Source of the DNA: Arion vulgaris
Taxonomy: Eukaryota; Mollusca; Gastropoda; Stylommatophora; Arionidae
Length of the DNA stretch: 64,000 nt
Reading direction: 5' to 3'
NCBI GenBank assembly: GCA_020796225.1
Contig: CM036762.1
Span: 57,120,240-57,184,239 of the forward strand
Of this stretch, positions 22,202 to 35,400 are shown piece after piece. Each line of letters begins with the position of its first letter. The first letter of the stretch is position 1. A program made the translations under genes and the position numbers. Below the pieces are notes generated by a model. That model saw nothing but the letters and a program-made list of their open reading frames with translations. It ran no database searches and was not told the DNA's origin.

Positions 22202-22329
22202 TGTTGTACCCACATTGTTCCCGATGTCTTCATTTCTAAACCGGCTGTTCTTGATATCCGCAGCATTATGCGTAGACATTTCATCTCTGTCTTTAAATTA
22301 TTTCGTTGATTTAAACAGTTTCTTATAAT

Positions 22330-22660
22330 AGAGGAACTAAGATGGTATGATAAGATTATGAACAAAGAACTCAGAGAAAGAAGCAGATATCAGTGGAGAA
22401 AGAGCTAAGGAAGAGGCGCTGGCTATGGATAGGACACACATTGAGAAGACCGACCGGTAGCATTGCAAGACAGGCACTATTTTGGAACCTACAGGGAAAG
22501 AGGAGCAGGGGAAGGCCTAGACATACCTGGAGAAGAGAGCTGGAGGCTGATATTAAAGGGATAGGTAAAACATGGAAATAATTGGAAGGAATGGCAGGAG
22601 AGAGGAAGAGCTGGAAGAAGTTTGTTGAAGACCTGAGCTTCGTTGGGAGTTGAAATTCGT
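22330..22660 (+). mobile_element. LINE C-terminal fragment (WIGHTLRR family)
   Basis: KELRKRRWLWIGHTLRRPTG then QGKRSRGRPRHTWRRELEAD is a canonical LINE ORF2 C-terminus. The copy at 31380-31920 is longer. Confidence 0.85.
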
Positions 22661-22839
22661 GAGCATGAGTACTCCGTGACCCCACTAGTCACCTATAGTG
22701 TGTATACCAGGCACATCGGAATTTCGATCAATTCTTCTTCTCTTTCTCCAGGGAGATATTGGGGAAGGAGAATGTAAGAATCTTCTGTGTTCCTTGTCTA
22801 ATGTACTTTGGAAGTTAGTATTCATTTTTCCCGAGTAAA

Positions 22840-23040
22840 TTTTTTCTTACGCTTTGGTAAAATTCTTCTCGAGGTCTTCACTCCATCTTTTGCGTGGTCT
22901 TCCTCTTTGCTCTGTAATCATTACATTATTTTCAATATGGCTACTTGTGGTAGACGATACCATGGTATTCTTGTTAAGGACCACACTATTTGATCTGTTT
23001 GCTATTTTATAAATTGAATGATTGGTGGTTATCATTCATA
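22840..23040 (-). mobile_element. LINE C-terminal fragment
   Basis: The minus frame contains TEQRGRPRKRWSEDLEKNFT, the GRPRKRW signature of LINE ORF2 ends. Confidence 0.6.
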
Positions 23041-23497
23041 GTCTTCTTCTAGATTCTTGATTTCTAATTCTATCTCTCAAAGTTACTCCCGCAGTTCTTC
23101 TAAGACATTTCCACCAATAGGTAATTTAAACCATTCTATTGTAGGTAATATAAGTTCTTATTCTGCTCAGGTGACGTAAGTCTTTTATGTTCTAATCACA
23201 GGATATCTTAAACTACCATATTAAACATATGAAAAGAGTCTCGTCGTCATGGCAACCAATACAGTAGACAACAAGCAGAATGTGTTAACTGAAACTCTAC
23301 TGTAAGCTATTTGTTTTCATCTATTTAACATTGCAGTGTAAGTCCCAATTTTCAAGTTCGGTACATAATGTAATAGGCGATCCCGTCTCCGCTTAACCTT
23401 TATATATGTTACTGTTTATGTGTGTTGTTGAATTTTCTTCAATAGTGTTAGGTTAAACTTCTGATATTTTCTTGTCTCTGGTTCTCTGTTGTGTGTG

Positions 23498-23705
23498 CGT
23501 CTGTGGCTTAACGGTAGTGAACTTGATCACAACACAAGACTACCTGGTTCAAACACCGTGGCGGACAATTTGAAAGCAAATTTGTTCCTGTGGACATTTA
23601 CGAACGGTAAAAATAGATCCCAAAGTTCAGAAATCAATGGCAAACTACAGAACGTATAAGTGGTGCCTAGTAAATCAACGACTCATTTACTGTAGTTGAT
23701 TACCC
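23498..23705 (+). mobile_element. SINE family D2 copy
   Basis: Head GCGTCTGTGGCTTAACGGTA and box B GGTTCAAACACCG. It abuts a family C element directly downstream. Confidence 0.8.
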
Positions 23706-23972
23706 GTGTGGTGCCGTAGCCAGCAAGAGAAGCAAAGAATAGTACCACTGCAACCTTCAGGGCATGTTGTAAGAGGCAACTCATGTAGGACCTAGGGAAG
23801 CTACCCTAGCAAATATAAAAGCGTCGCAGAAATCGAATGTGCCAGCCTACCTGTGGGCGCATAACTGGCACAAACTACAATCGCTCTTAGGCTCAGATCA
23901 CATATAAATCACACAGAGTGGTTAACAAGTGATCGAAGCTTGGTGAGCGTTCGAAGAAGAAGATTATAATTG
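23706..23972 (+). mobile_element. SINE family C copy with GAAGAAG tail
   Basis: It is close to full length, from GTGTGGTGCCGTAGCC to the GAAGAAGAAG end, with the GTTGTAAGAGGCAACT core variant. Confidence 0.85.
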
Positions 23973-24008
23973 ATGGTGACGTTCTGTGACGGATATTCCA
24001 CGATTTTC

Positions 24009-25434
24009 AGTTCTCTGTTGTACCCTGACAAATGATGAGCGTTGTCACAGTGTCTTTCAGTTCTCTGTTGTACCCTGACAAATGATGAGCGTTGTCACAG
24101 TGTCTTTCAGTTCTCTGTTGTACCCTGACAAACGATGAGCGTTGTCACAGTGTCTTTCAGTTCTCTGTTGTACCCTGACAAATGATGAGCGTTGTCACAG
24201 TGTCTTTCAGTTCTCTGTTGTACCCTGACAAACGATGAGCGTTGTCACAGTGTCTTTCAGTTCTCTGTTGTACCCTGACAAATGATGAGCGTTGTCACAG
24301 TGTCTTTCAGTTCTCTGTTGTACCCTGACAAACGATGAGCGTTGTCACAGTGTCTTTCAGTTCTCTGTTGTACCCTGACAAATGATGAGCGTTGTCACAG
24401 TGTCTTTCAGTTCTCTGTTGTACCCTGACAAACGATGAGCGTTGTCACAGTGTCTTTCAGTTCTCTGTTGTACCCTGACAAATGATGAGCGTTGTCACAG
24501 TGTCTTTCAGTTCTCTGTTGTACCCTGACAAACGATGAGCGTTGTCACAGTGTCTTTCAGTTCTCTGTTGTACCCTGACAAATGATGAGCGTTGTCACAG
24601 TGTCTTTCAGTTCTCTGTTGTACCCTGACAAACGATGAGCGTTGTCACAGTGTCTTTCAGTTCTCTGTTGTACCCTGACAAATGATGAGCGTTGTCACAG
24701 TGTCTTTCAGTTCTCTGTTGTACCCTGACAAACGATGAGCGTTGTCACAGTGTCTTTCAGTTCTCTGTTGTACCCTGACAAATGATGAGCGTTGTCACAG
24801 TGTCTTTCAGTTCTCTGTTGTACCCTGACAAACGATGAGCGTTGTCACAGTGTCTTTCAGTTCTCTGTTGTACCCTGACAAATGATGAGCGTTGTCACAG
24901 TGTCTTTCAGTTCTCTGTTGTACCCTGACAAACGATGAGCGTTGTCACAGTGTCTTTCAGTTCTCTGTTGTACCCTGACAAACGATGAGCGTTGTCACAG
25001 TGTCTTTCAGTTCTCTGTTGTACCCTGACAAATGATGAGCGTTGTCACAGTGTCTTTCAGTTCTCTGTTGTACCCTGACAAATGATGAGCGTTGTCACAG
25101 TGTCTTTCAGTTCTCTGTTGTACCCTGACAAATGACGAGCGTTGTCACAGTGTCTTTCAGTTCTCTGTTGTACCCTGACAAATGATGAGCGTTGTCACAG
25201 TGTCTTTCAGTTCTCTGTTGTACCCTGACAAATGATGAGCGTTGTCACAGTGTCTTTCAGTTCTCTGTTGTACCCTGACAAATGATGAGCGTTGTCACAG
25301 TGTCTTTCAGTTCTCTGTTGTACTCTGACAAATGATAAGCGTTGTCACAGTGTCTTTCAGTTCTCTGTTGTACTCTGACAAATGATGAGCGTTGTCACAG
25401 TGTCTTTCAGTTCTCTGTTGTACTCTGACAAATG
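24009..25434 (+). repeat. 50-bp satellite, about 28.5 copies, with 100-bp higher-order pattern
   Basis: The unit contains TTCTCTGTTGTACCCTGACA and GTTGTCACAGTGTCTTTCAG. From copy 2 to copy 19 an AAT/AAC variant (AATGATGAGC, AACGATGAGC) alternates strictly, so the amplified unit was the 100-bp dimer. Copies 20-29 lose the alternation, and the last three share TACTCTGACA. Confidence 0.97.
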
Positions 25435-25745
25435 ATATCAATTTTTCTGCATCACACTGCTATATCAACTTTTCTGTATCCCACTGCTATATCAACTGTT
25501 CTGTATCACACTGCTATATCAACTTTTCTGCATCACACTGCTATATCAACTTGTATGTATCACACTGCTATATCAACTTTTCTGCATCAGACTGCTATAT
25601 CAACTTTTCTGTATTCCACTGCTATATAAATCACTTTTCTGTACTACACTGCTATATCAACAACTTTTATGCACAACACGCATGCTATCTATATAAACCA
25701 CTTTTCTGTACCACACTGCTATATCAACAACTTTTCTGTACCATA
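25435..25745 (+). repeat. 27-30-bp minisatellite, about 11 copies
   Basis: The unit is ATCAACTTTTCTGTATCCCA plus CTGCTAT. It abuts the 50-bp array on its left and a 30-bp array on its right, and all share ATATCAA. Confidence 0.9.
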
Positions 25746-26215
25746 TATCCATATCAAACACATTTCATTATTATCCTGCCATATCAAACACATTTCATTA
25801 TTATCCTGCCATGTCAAACACATTTCATTATTTTCCTGCCATTTCAAACACATTTCATTATTCTCCTGCCATATCAAACACATTTCATTATTATCCTGCC
25901 ATATCAAACACATTTCTTTATTATCCTGCCATATCAAACACATTTCATTATTATCCTGCCATATCAAACACATTTCATTATTTTCCTGCCATTTCAAACA
26001 CATTTCATTATTCTCCTGCCATATCAAACACATTTCATTATTATCCTGCCATATCAAACACATTTCTTTATTATCCTGCCATATCAAACACATTTCATTA
26101 TTATCCTGCCATATCAAACATATTTCTTTATTATCCTGCCATATCAAACACATTTCTTTATTATCCTGCCATATCAAACACATTTCATTATTATCCTGCC
26201 ATATCAAACACTTGT
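25746..26215 (+). repeat. 30-bp minisatellite, about 15.5 copies
   Basis: The unit is CATATCAAACACATTTCATT plus ATTATCCTGC. A block of five units recurs with the same variants (TTTTCC, TTTCAAA, TTCTCC), giving a 150-bp higher-order repeat between 25821 and 26120. Open frames on both strands follow from the 30-base period. Confidence 0.95.
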
Positions 26216-26297
26216 CTATAGTCTGATTACATATCAAACACTTGTCTATAGTCTGATTACATATCAAACACTTGTCTATAGTCTGATTACGTATCAA
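26208..26297 (+). repeat. 30-bp repeat, 3 copies
   Basis: The unit ATATCAAACACTTGTCTATA plus GTCTGATTAC shares its first half with the neighbouring array, so it probably arose from it. It ends 120 bases before the first codon of the six-exon gene. Confidence 0.9.
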
Positions 26298-26416
26298 TAA
26301 GAATTGTTTGTTTACGAAACTATTTTCCATCACCCCCTACATACCCGACAACCTCTGATCCCAAATGGAAATCAACATAAAGGACTGCATTGTCTCTCAA
26401 AGTTGGGAAGAACAAT

Positions 26417-29400
26417 ATGGTTGAACAACCCGAAGATATCACGCTTGAAAACGAAAACCGACCTTTCTTTAAGGTAATATTATGATTCTCATCTATACGT
26501 TGTTGATAAGATTTTTTCTATATTAAAGAATAAACAAACTTGGTTTTTTGTATGGGATAAGGACTTATCATCTGTCAAAATTACGAGTTATTATCTTCAT
26601 GTATTTTATTGTTATATACGAGGGTAGCTACTTTAACAAGGAATCTACGATTTATTGTCCGTCTCTGATAGGACTAGAAACTCGATCCCACCTACATTGA
26701 TATAAGAGATCTCGAAAAATATCCTGATCACTCTATGCGAGATACCCGATAACAAACCGGGTACCTTTGGAGCGAGATTCGAGCATAGAATAGAGGAACT
26801 CTGATACGGTCACAGATGAGGAAATTATGGAGAGAACGAGACAGATTCCAGTGAACCAAGAGGGGAAGAAAATGATATGACAAACCTTGAGAAAACCTGA
26901 GAGGAATATAACAAGAAGGGTTTTTCATGTAACCCGCAGGAAAAGGGAAAGAAGTGGAAGCTTAGAAATACACAGAGAAGAGACCTGGACGCAGAGATTA
27001 ACAATTTCCGGAAAAACTGGGAAAATTTGTCATGAGTTGGTTGATGTCCTATGCCCCATTAGAGATCAAAACAACACAAAAGGTAAGAGAGAAAGAGAGA
27101 GAGAAAGAGTCACTGCAACTTTACGATACACGTCAGTCCTCACAACAGCTGCAAATGTTGATTTCTATCCTTAGGTCTAATCAGTCCAGTTTTGACTTCT
27201 ATCGAGCCCAAGATAATGTAAGATGCATGGCCATGCCGTGCTATGATACAGAGAGACGGGCCGCATCAGTCGATTCGTAAGGGGCGGCATAAGCATGGAA
27301 ATCAAAATATTATTTGAACCATTCAATAATTAAAAATCTTTACGCAACACGTTTCTATATTGATATATATTATTCCGATATTGATGTATATGATTTAGCA
27401 TTCCTACATTTTGTGCAGTTAAAAAAAAAAATCCAGTACGTAGGTTATTTTATAGAAAAAAACATTTAAGGGCGGCATTTCTAAGACTTGCATCATACTG
27501 AGAAAATATATCGCACGGCCCTGGTAAGCTTTGACCTTGACGGAGATTGGAATGGTAATACCACATTATAATCGATAATGACAAACAGTAACGCTCCATC
27601 ACAGCGTTTCCCAAACTTGGAGTCCACGGCAGCAAAATGTATTTAAAAGGGGTTCCGCGATAATGTACAGTTTGGGAACTGCTGCTCAATGAGTTAGTAA
27701 ACTTTTTGCTTTTTTCACCTCCAGGTATGGGCAAGAACAGCACGTGTTGAAGAAACAAGATCAAGAAATCAAACTGCCAAAAAAGAAGAGCGTGACGTAA
27801 AGGATAAGGCAATGAATAAAACAGTATATTTTATAGTTATGCAGAGAACCTTAGCAATTATGGTCCAATCTAGACACTTTCAATCTGCAGTAAGAGATCA
27901 TTTCTATTTATTATTGACCTTTATTCTCACTTGTTTGTTCGATTTAGTTAATTTACAACAATATAATTATCTTTACGAATAATAGTCATTTAAGTCAAGC
28001 CGAGTGGTTGCCTGGGCCCAAATTTAAAAAAATTTTTTTATTTTTTCCCGATCCAGAAGCACTTGAGCTTTTCAGCTCTTTGACTCGGTGCCATGGATAT
28101 CGTAACCCTTCGGTTCGATGCCATGAACACCGTAAATCTGGGAATCTGTGACTTTTTCTGCCAGCCCGCGGAATTGAACCCGCACTCACAGAGGGCTTGT
28201 CACCCGCAGTCCAACTGGATACGACCATGCTGGGCAGGCGGGCAATTTGGGGTGTAAGGAATAGAACCACTGTTACCTGCCGCGCATGTCGTAAGAGGCG
28301 ACTAAGGAGGTTTGGATGAAATCGGATGAATGTGTCCTAAGCGTGCAGAAGTCTATGCGTTTAGGGCCTACCAAACCAATGTGCAACGTATACACGTTCT
28401 TGGCAAAGACCAAACATATCACAGAGTGATTAAAATTGGTAGGAAAGAACGAACGCAAAGAAGAAGAAAGAGAGTAATTTAAGTGCTTCTGCTACTACTA
28501 CTATTACTACTACTACTACTACTACCAGTACTAAAGCTTATTACTAGCGCTGCAACATCAAACTACTACTACAGCAGCTGCTACTACGTCTACCACTAGC
28601 GATCATTACTAGCGCTGCAACATCAAACTACTACTACAGCAGCTGCTACTACGTCTACCACTAGCGATCATTACTAGCGCTGCAACATCAAACTACTACT
28701 ACAGCAGCTGCTACTACGTCTACCACTAGCGATCATTACTAGCGCTGCAACATCAAACTACTACTAAGTCTACTGCTAACGCGTATTACTAGCGCTATTA
28801 ATATTACTTTTACTACTACTACCACCTACTATTAGTAGTATTGTTACCACAACTACTACTGTTACTACTAATACTATCACTACTATTACTACTAAAAGTT
28901 ACTTGCATATCCTTTACAGGACTTTGCGAATCAACCCCAGCTTTTTAACGCTGTTTGTGATTTTTTTAGACATTATTACGTTCAGTAGTTTGCCATTGCG
29001 TTCTGAACGGGTGGTACCATCGTCCTTTTGTCCGAATCCACGCGAAACAATTTGCAACCAAACTGTTCGCAACGTGATTCGAACTCAGAACGTCGAGGTT
29101 AATAGACCGAGTCATTATCCCTTAGGCCACAGACGCCACCAGCTACTAACTACTATAGTCTGTCCATTAATTCGTGAGCACGTTTGAAATTGATTTTCTC
29201 GAAAACTACCTGTTGGATCTCAGTGATTTTTGCATGCAGCCTTAGAATATCCATGACGCTAAAATAAAGCTAACCAGTAGTCCATAGATGCTACGGATTT
29301 TGCACATCGGCGAATTCCTTTGATCTTTTATGACAATTGCAAATACGGGGGCTCAAATTTTAGATTTTACAGTATCCCTAGAATTTGTCCACGTCAATTC

Positions 29401-32400
29401 TATTCATAGGTGTATCTCCATATTAACTTGATAGGTCAAGTAATTAAGTGTGTTGCCCTTTATGTGCAATCGTGAACTTGGATACAATATGCAACAGTTA
29501 GTCCTCTCCTTCGGTCACCATTAGACCCCAGGGTGTCTTAACTTCACCACAAATTGTATAATGGTAGACGCATTTGGATATGGAAATATATACGTTGCTA
29601 TTTCTCAGTCTGTAATCAAAATATGATTTGTATCATCCCGAATCTGACGATTCCATGAGGTTGATAATTGTTACTGGCTGGACAAATTGTAATCCATCTC
29701 GGTGCCAGTACTCGTCTTCCTCTCGGAGCACATGTTCAACACACTTCTTCCAGAACTGCATGTCTATCATTGAGAAGGACTCACGTGTCAGAACTTCAAC
29801 ATCACACATTTTAAACGTCCTGTTCTGTTCGGCAACTTGCCCTTTTACTTTAGCCCAGACAAGCTCTATCGGATTGAGGTGAGCATGATATGGAGGTAGT
29901 CGCAAAGACGTGTGGCCGTATTCCGCAATGATTTTGTCAATATGAAACACCTTTGTCTTATTTGTCATCCTCACCAGGTGCAACAACTCGGGTTTCAAAT
30001 ATGTATCATCGAAGCTGACATTTTCCTTAGCAAGCCAAGTCCTAATTTGATCTTTTGTATTTGATGCAGTTGGTACTTTGTCTTCCGCTGATACTGCGTT
30101 GTGATAGGATGCATTATCCATTACCAAGCATGATGGTCTGTTTAGAATTGGAAGTAGATCTTTCTCCATCCAGTGCCTGAAAATATGTCCATTCATTTCT
30201 GTGTGGTAGTCCCTACCGTCGGTACTTTTGATTGGAAAATAAGTCCAGCGTCATGGACAAGACCTTCTTCACTACTTCCTGCATGTGTTAGTATAATACG
30301 CTGGCCTTTGCTGCTTGGTTTTTTCTTTTCTGTTCATCGTCTACTGATTGCCATTCTTTAGCATTGGTGTGGTGAGCATTGACCCAGGATTCGTCCAAAT
30401 ATACAATATCATAGCCTTGCCTCCGCCGCTCACGGATCTGCCTCAGGTATTTACTTCGGGCAGCAATTAAATGTGGCTTTTCACAAATAATATTCCTGCC
30501 GCCTATAGTTTTTCTGAAGGTGAAGCCGGCGGCTCTTACAATTTTTCATAGAGTACTTTTAGAAATGTCTATACTGCAATCTGATTGCAGTTTTAATTTC
30601 AGTTTCCTGAGAGTAACAAGTTGATTTGTCGCAAACATTTTCAAGAGCTCCGTCTTATGACATCTATGTCAAAGTCGTCAATTGTTCTTTTCCGTCCTTG
30701 CTTGACATTAGTGCACTTTGTGTCCTGTTTAATCCATCGGGAAAAGGATTCTCTATTCAGACCAAGCGCCAGTTGCGTTCGTTTCTCAGGGTTATGAATA
30801 TCGCAATATAGATGACCTCTCTTTAGATTCCCTACGGAAGTGTTGGTATAGTAAAACTGTAACCTTCTGCATTGTTATAAATGTGCACTTCAGACTCATT
30901 ATGAATGTGATATCAATGTCAGTTTTGATAAGCCAACAAATATGATACAATTGCTTCATACAAATAGCGAGATACGCCTATAACTATACAACGGTATCCC
31001 AATTATAACGTCATATGCTTTCCGCTTTCAAAGTCGACTGGGTTCGGTGCACGGGATTTCGTGAAATTGTTGTATACTCACGATATTTCTATGTTACCAT
31101 AATGTATTTTTAGAACAACGCGTCTGTGTACCGTAGATCTGTTACTATTGTGTACAATCCGGTGAGGTTGATTTTAATATAACATGAAGAAGAAATATTT
31201 CAAACTACATCAAATTTTCTTGGAAAAAAATATTTCTATAGCGTCATGGATATTCTAAGGCTGCTTGCAAAAATCACTGAGATCCAACAGGTAGTTTTCG
31301 AGAAAATCAATTTCAAACGTGCTCACGAATTAATGGACAGACTATACTAGCACTCATTACTAGCGCCACTACTATTACCACTACTACTGTCAAGATAAGA
31401 ATACAAAAAGCAAGGGAAACTTTATTGCATTGAGTAAGATATGGAAGTCAAAGAGATCAAAACAAACACAAAGCTGAGAATCTTTCAATCAAATGTGAAG
31501 TCAGTGCTGTTCTATGGCTCGGAAACATGGAAGACAACAAAAGAAACCATCAGAAAACTGCAGACCTTCGTAAATGGATGTTTACATAGAATAGAGGGAA
31601 TAAGATGGTATGATAAGATTACAAACGAGGAACTCAGAGAAAGAACTAACCAAGTACCAGTGGAGATAGAGCTCAGGAAGAGACGTTGGCGATGGATAGG
31701 ACACACATTGAGAAGACTGACCGGAAGCGTTGCAAGACATTCACTGTTTTGGAACCCGCAGGGAAAGAGGAGTAGGGAAGGCCTAGACAGACCTAGAGAA
31801 GAGAGCTGGAGGCTGATATTAAAAGGATAGGTAAAACATGGAAAGAATTGGAAGGGATGGCAAGAGAGAGGAAGAGCTGGAAGAAATTTGTTGAGGACAT
31901 GTGCTCCGTTGGAAGTTGAAAGGTGAAGAAAACTCTACTATAGTACTATTTCCATTTCCGTTCGTTTGTTGCGTTAAGCTCCTTTAAATATTCTTCTTGA
32001 TAGCTGAACTGAAAAGAGCAGCGATGAATCAGAGTTTAACCAAAATAATGACAAATATATTTCTTCAATAATTACTATCACCAGAAATCTATCCGGCAAC
32101 AGTATAACATCAGTGTTATAATAGCTTAATAATCTGTGTGAGCTACAAGAGACAGTGACGTTTATACAAGAGACAACAAGAGCGAACGAAAGGGAGGAAA
32201 GATACAAGAGATAACATTGAATATATAGACAATATTTCAAGAGAACGAAAGGGAGGAAGGATACAAGAGACAACATTGAATATATAGACAATATTTCAAG
32301 CGAACGAAAGGAAGGAAGGATACAAGAGACAACAACGAAAGGGAGGAAGGAAGGACTAAATAATATCTATAGCCAAGAAGTGCAAACATGGTTCAACAAG

Positions 32401-35400
32401 AGAATATGAGCACCAGTGGCGGCTCGTGATCATTTTTGTTGGTGGGGGCCAGACATTTTTTCCCGGATAAATCAAGGGTTTTGGTGGCTACATTTTAATT
32501 TATAAAATAGTAAATACACGTTATACATTATTTTTGGTGAGGCCCAGCCCCCCTGGCCCTTAATGACGAGCCGCCACTGATGATCACCATCATCAAAAAG
32601 AGAAGTCGAAGAGGGATTGGACATGTGAAACGCATGGAGACTAACTCTGTCACGAAAACTGCACTGAGATGGACACCAGAGGATAAACAAAAACGTAGAA
32701 GATCCAAAACAACAAAGGAGAACAGTAGAACAAGAAATGAAAAAAATGAATCACAGCTGGAATACCTAAGCGCCAGGGGCTTCACAGGCTAGAGAGAGAG
32801 AGAGAGGGAGAGAGAGATGAGAGAGAGAGAGTGAGCGAAAAGAACTATGTCTTGGTTTTCATAATTTGACAGTGAACTTTTTTTCTGCTTATTTTAAATC
32901 TACAGTTCCTGTATTCCATTGAAACTGACGATGAACATTTGCGTCCAGTTCACATTCAATTCCACAAGGATGTAATTCTATTGAACAAGCAAGTAGTGTA
33001 AGTCTAATTCTGTAATCATATCATACAAAAAAAGTGATTTAACCCTTTTTCATACCGTGGGTGATATTGAGAAATACCTTATTATACCAGTATTTTTCAT
33101 TGACCAACGGTACACAATGAATGATGTGATCAACATCACTCCAGCCGTCTTTGTTTTCCATGTTGTTCTAGTACCCAATTGAGACTGCGTCGATCTGAGA
33201 GCGGTTACGGCCAGAACCAGTGGCGGCTCGTGATCATTTTTTGTTGGTGGGGCCAGACAAAACTTTTCGGAAAAATCATGGTTTTGAGTTGTTATGTTTT
33301 AATTTATAAAATAATAAATACACGTTACACATTCTTTTGGTGGGGCCCGGCCACAGTGGCCCTTAATGCCGAACCACCACTGACCAGAACACAATGTCAC
33401 CCACACTGTAGAGGTGAACCAGATACGGTATGAAAAAAAGGTTCCTTCTTTGGGGGTAATCTAATAACGAATGCAGGTAGTATGATTATTAAACTTCACA
33501 CAGTACATCATAGTTGTTATGTTAAGTTGTTTATTGTATTCTAAATGTTGCTCTCTATACATACCACCATCTCAGCTTCATCTCAGTGATCTTGTTATTT
33601 AATAATAGTTTATAAAGTGCCACCCTTAAACAACAATGTCTTTGTTATAACTAAAGAAACGTAATTTTTAACTTTATGGATCTCTGTTGCTTGGAGGTAA
33701 AGTGCCTTTCCTTCCCAAAGTACTAGTTTTACTCCACTGTGCATCGATCACGATATTTTCCCATAGATCTTTGACCTCAATATAGATCAGATCGAATTTC
33801 TAGTCCTTTCACATATCAGAGACGGACAATAAAATGCAAATCCCATGTTAAATTGACCTCGTAAAGATATCCTTGCCAGTTCAAAATCGATAAGAGCAGC
33901 TGCACGCTCGCTGCCTTCACAAAGTTCATTAAAAGTATTACAATAAATACCTACAAAATGTTCCATCTTCAAAATTACATTGGAGATCTTCGCTGTGCTA
34001 TGGAGAACGTGCACTGCCGCCGATATCTTAACGTGTAAGAACGAGATCAGGACACATGTGGCTATACACATATGGTTGGTTATTCGCCGAAGTGCAATGT
34101 CGATGGTGAAATCAATTAATCAATTTTAACAGACACATATTGTGAAATGAGCTTCGGATTGGTAAATGTTAATGATAATAAACATATATGTAGAAATAGA
34201 AGTCATCAACATTATCACATGACGTATCACATTGTAGTTGTGAGAATAAGATGGACGCTGAGACACACTTGCACATGATCAAGCTAATATCAATTAAAAC
34301 GTAATAAGAAAAGATATATAAAGATTAGATCTGTAATTAATAAAATGAAACACGCTTATCAACAGATCCATGGACAGCAACAATTTAGTTGTGAATCAGA
34401 AAGGATTCGTGACTATATCATATTGTCACAGAACTAGATTTGAGGTATCCGAGAATGCTTATAGCATGGCCATGTTTTTGTGTTACTTGCTGCACAAGGT
34501 AAGACTTGTACATAATTCTATCTATCCGTCCATACACTGGCTTATTAATAGTAGCATTAATAGCTTGTTTAAGTTATGTATAATTTGTTGTTGTAATTGA
34601 TAAGGTGGCGTCTGTGGCTTAGGGGTTAGTGACTCGGTCTATTAACCCCGACGTTCTGAGTTCGAATCACGCTGCGGACAGTTTGGTTGCAAATTGTTTG
34701 CGTGGATTTTAACAATAGGACGATGGCACCACCCATTCAGACAGCAATGGCAAACTACTGAACGTAATAATGCTTAGATAAATCACAAACAGCGTTAAAA
34801 GCTGGGGTTGATTCACAAAGTCCTGTAAAGGATATGCAATTTAAAAAAATGATGAAAGTTTAAGACTTGTACATAATTCTATCCATTCGTCCATGTTCCG
34901 ACTTATTAAAAGTATCCGTGATACGAGTAGTTTGTTTAAACTATGTATAATTTGCTGTTATAATTGATGAAGGTTTAAGGTAAGACTGGTACAAAATTCC
35001 AGTCATGGTCATGACATACTGTATGAGACTGTCTATTGAGACTGATTGATTGATACTAATAATAATTCCACCCGTACCGTTATACGTTACATAGGGCCTG
35101 CAAGTAATTTCTCCATACCGCTCTATCCTGTGCAACTCGCTCAATCTCCTCCATGGAACTGAGACCGATATTTCTTGCTCTCTGAAAGTTCGTTTCAGGG
35201 TCTCCTTGATTGATTGATACTACAAGCAAAAATGTATACTGTTGATTTAGCTGCTCAAGGTAAGAGTCGCACAGATGATGTGAATGAAGACAGTGACCGT
35301 TTTGCCGTGACTACAAGAAGTCTCATTATGGAAATCATGAGAATAACCGAAAGAGTGGTCTGGCTGGAGTCACGCATGATTTATACGTGACTAAATGAGT

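Noticed and set aside
25392..26333. Long frames on both strands rich in YQTHFIIIL or IWQDNNEMCL
   Set aside because: They are translations of a 30-bp minisatellite; equal openness on both strands argues against coding.
27725..27810. Alternative frame YGQEQHVLKKQDQEIKLPKK for exon 2 of the unknown gene, with donor GTAAAG
   Set aside because: Its phase does not fit exon 1 (phase 0), while the longer reading to 27889 fits both neighbours and has a better donor.
28543..28750. Regular 65-bp spacing suggestive of a CRISPR array
   Set aside because: The repeats are contiguous with no unique spacers, in an animal genome and in TAC-rich DNA.
34612..34685. Possible tRNA gene (box A and B present)
   Set aside because: The flank is a SINE D body, the same head recurs in many copies, and the cloverleaf arms do not close.
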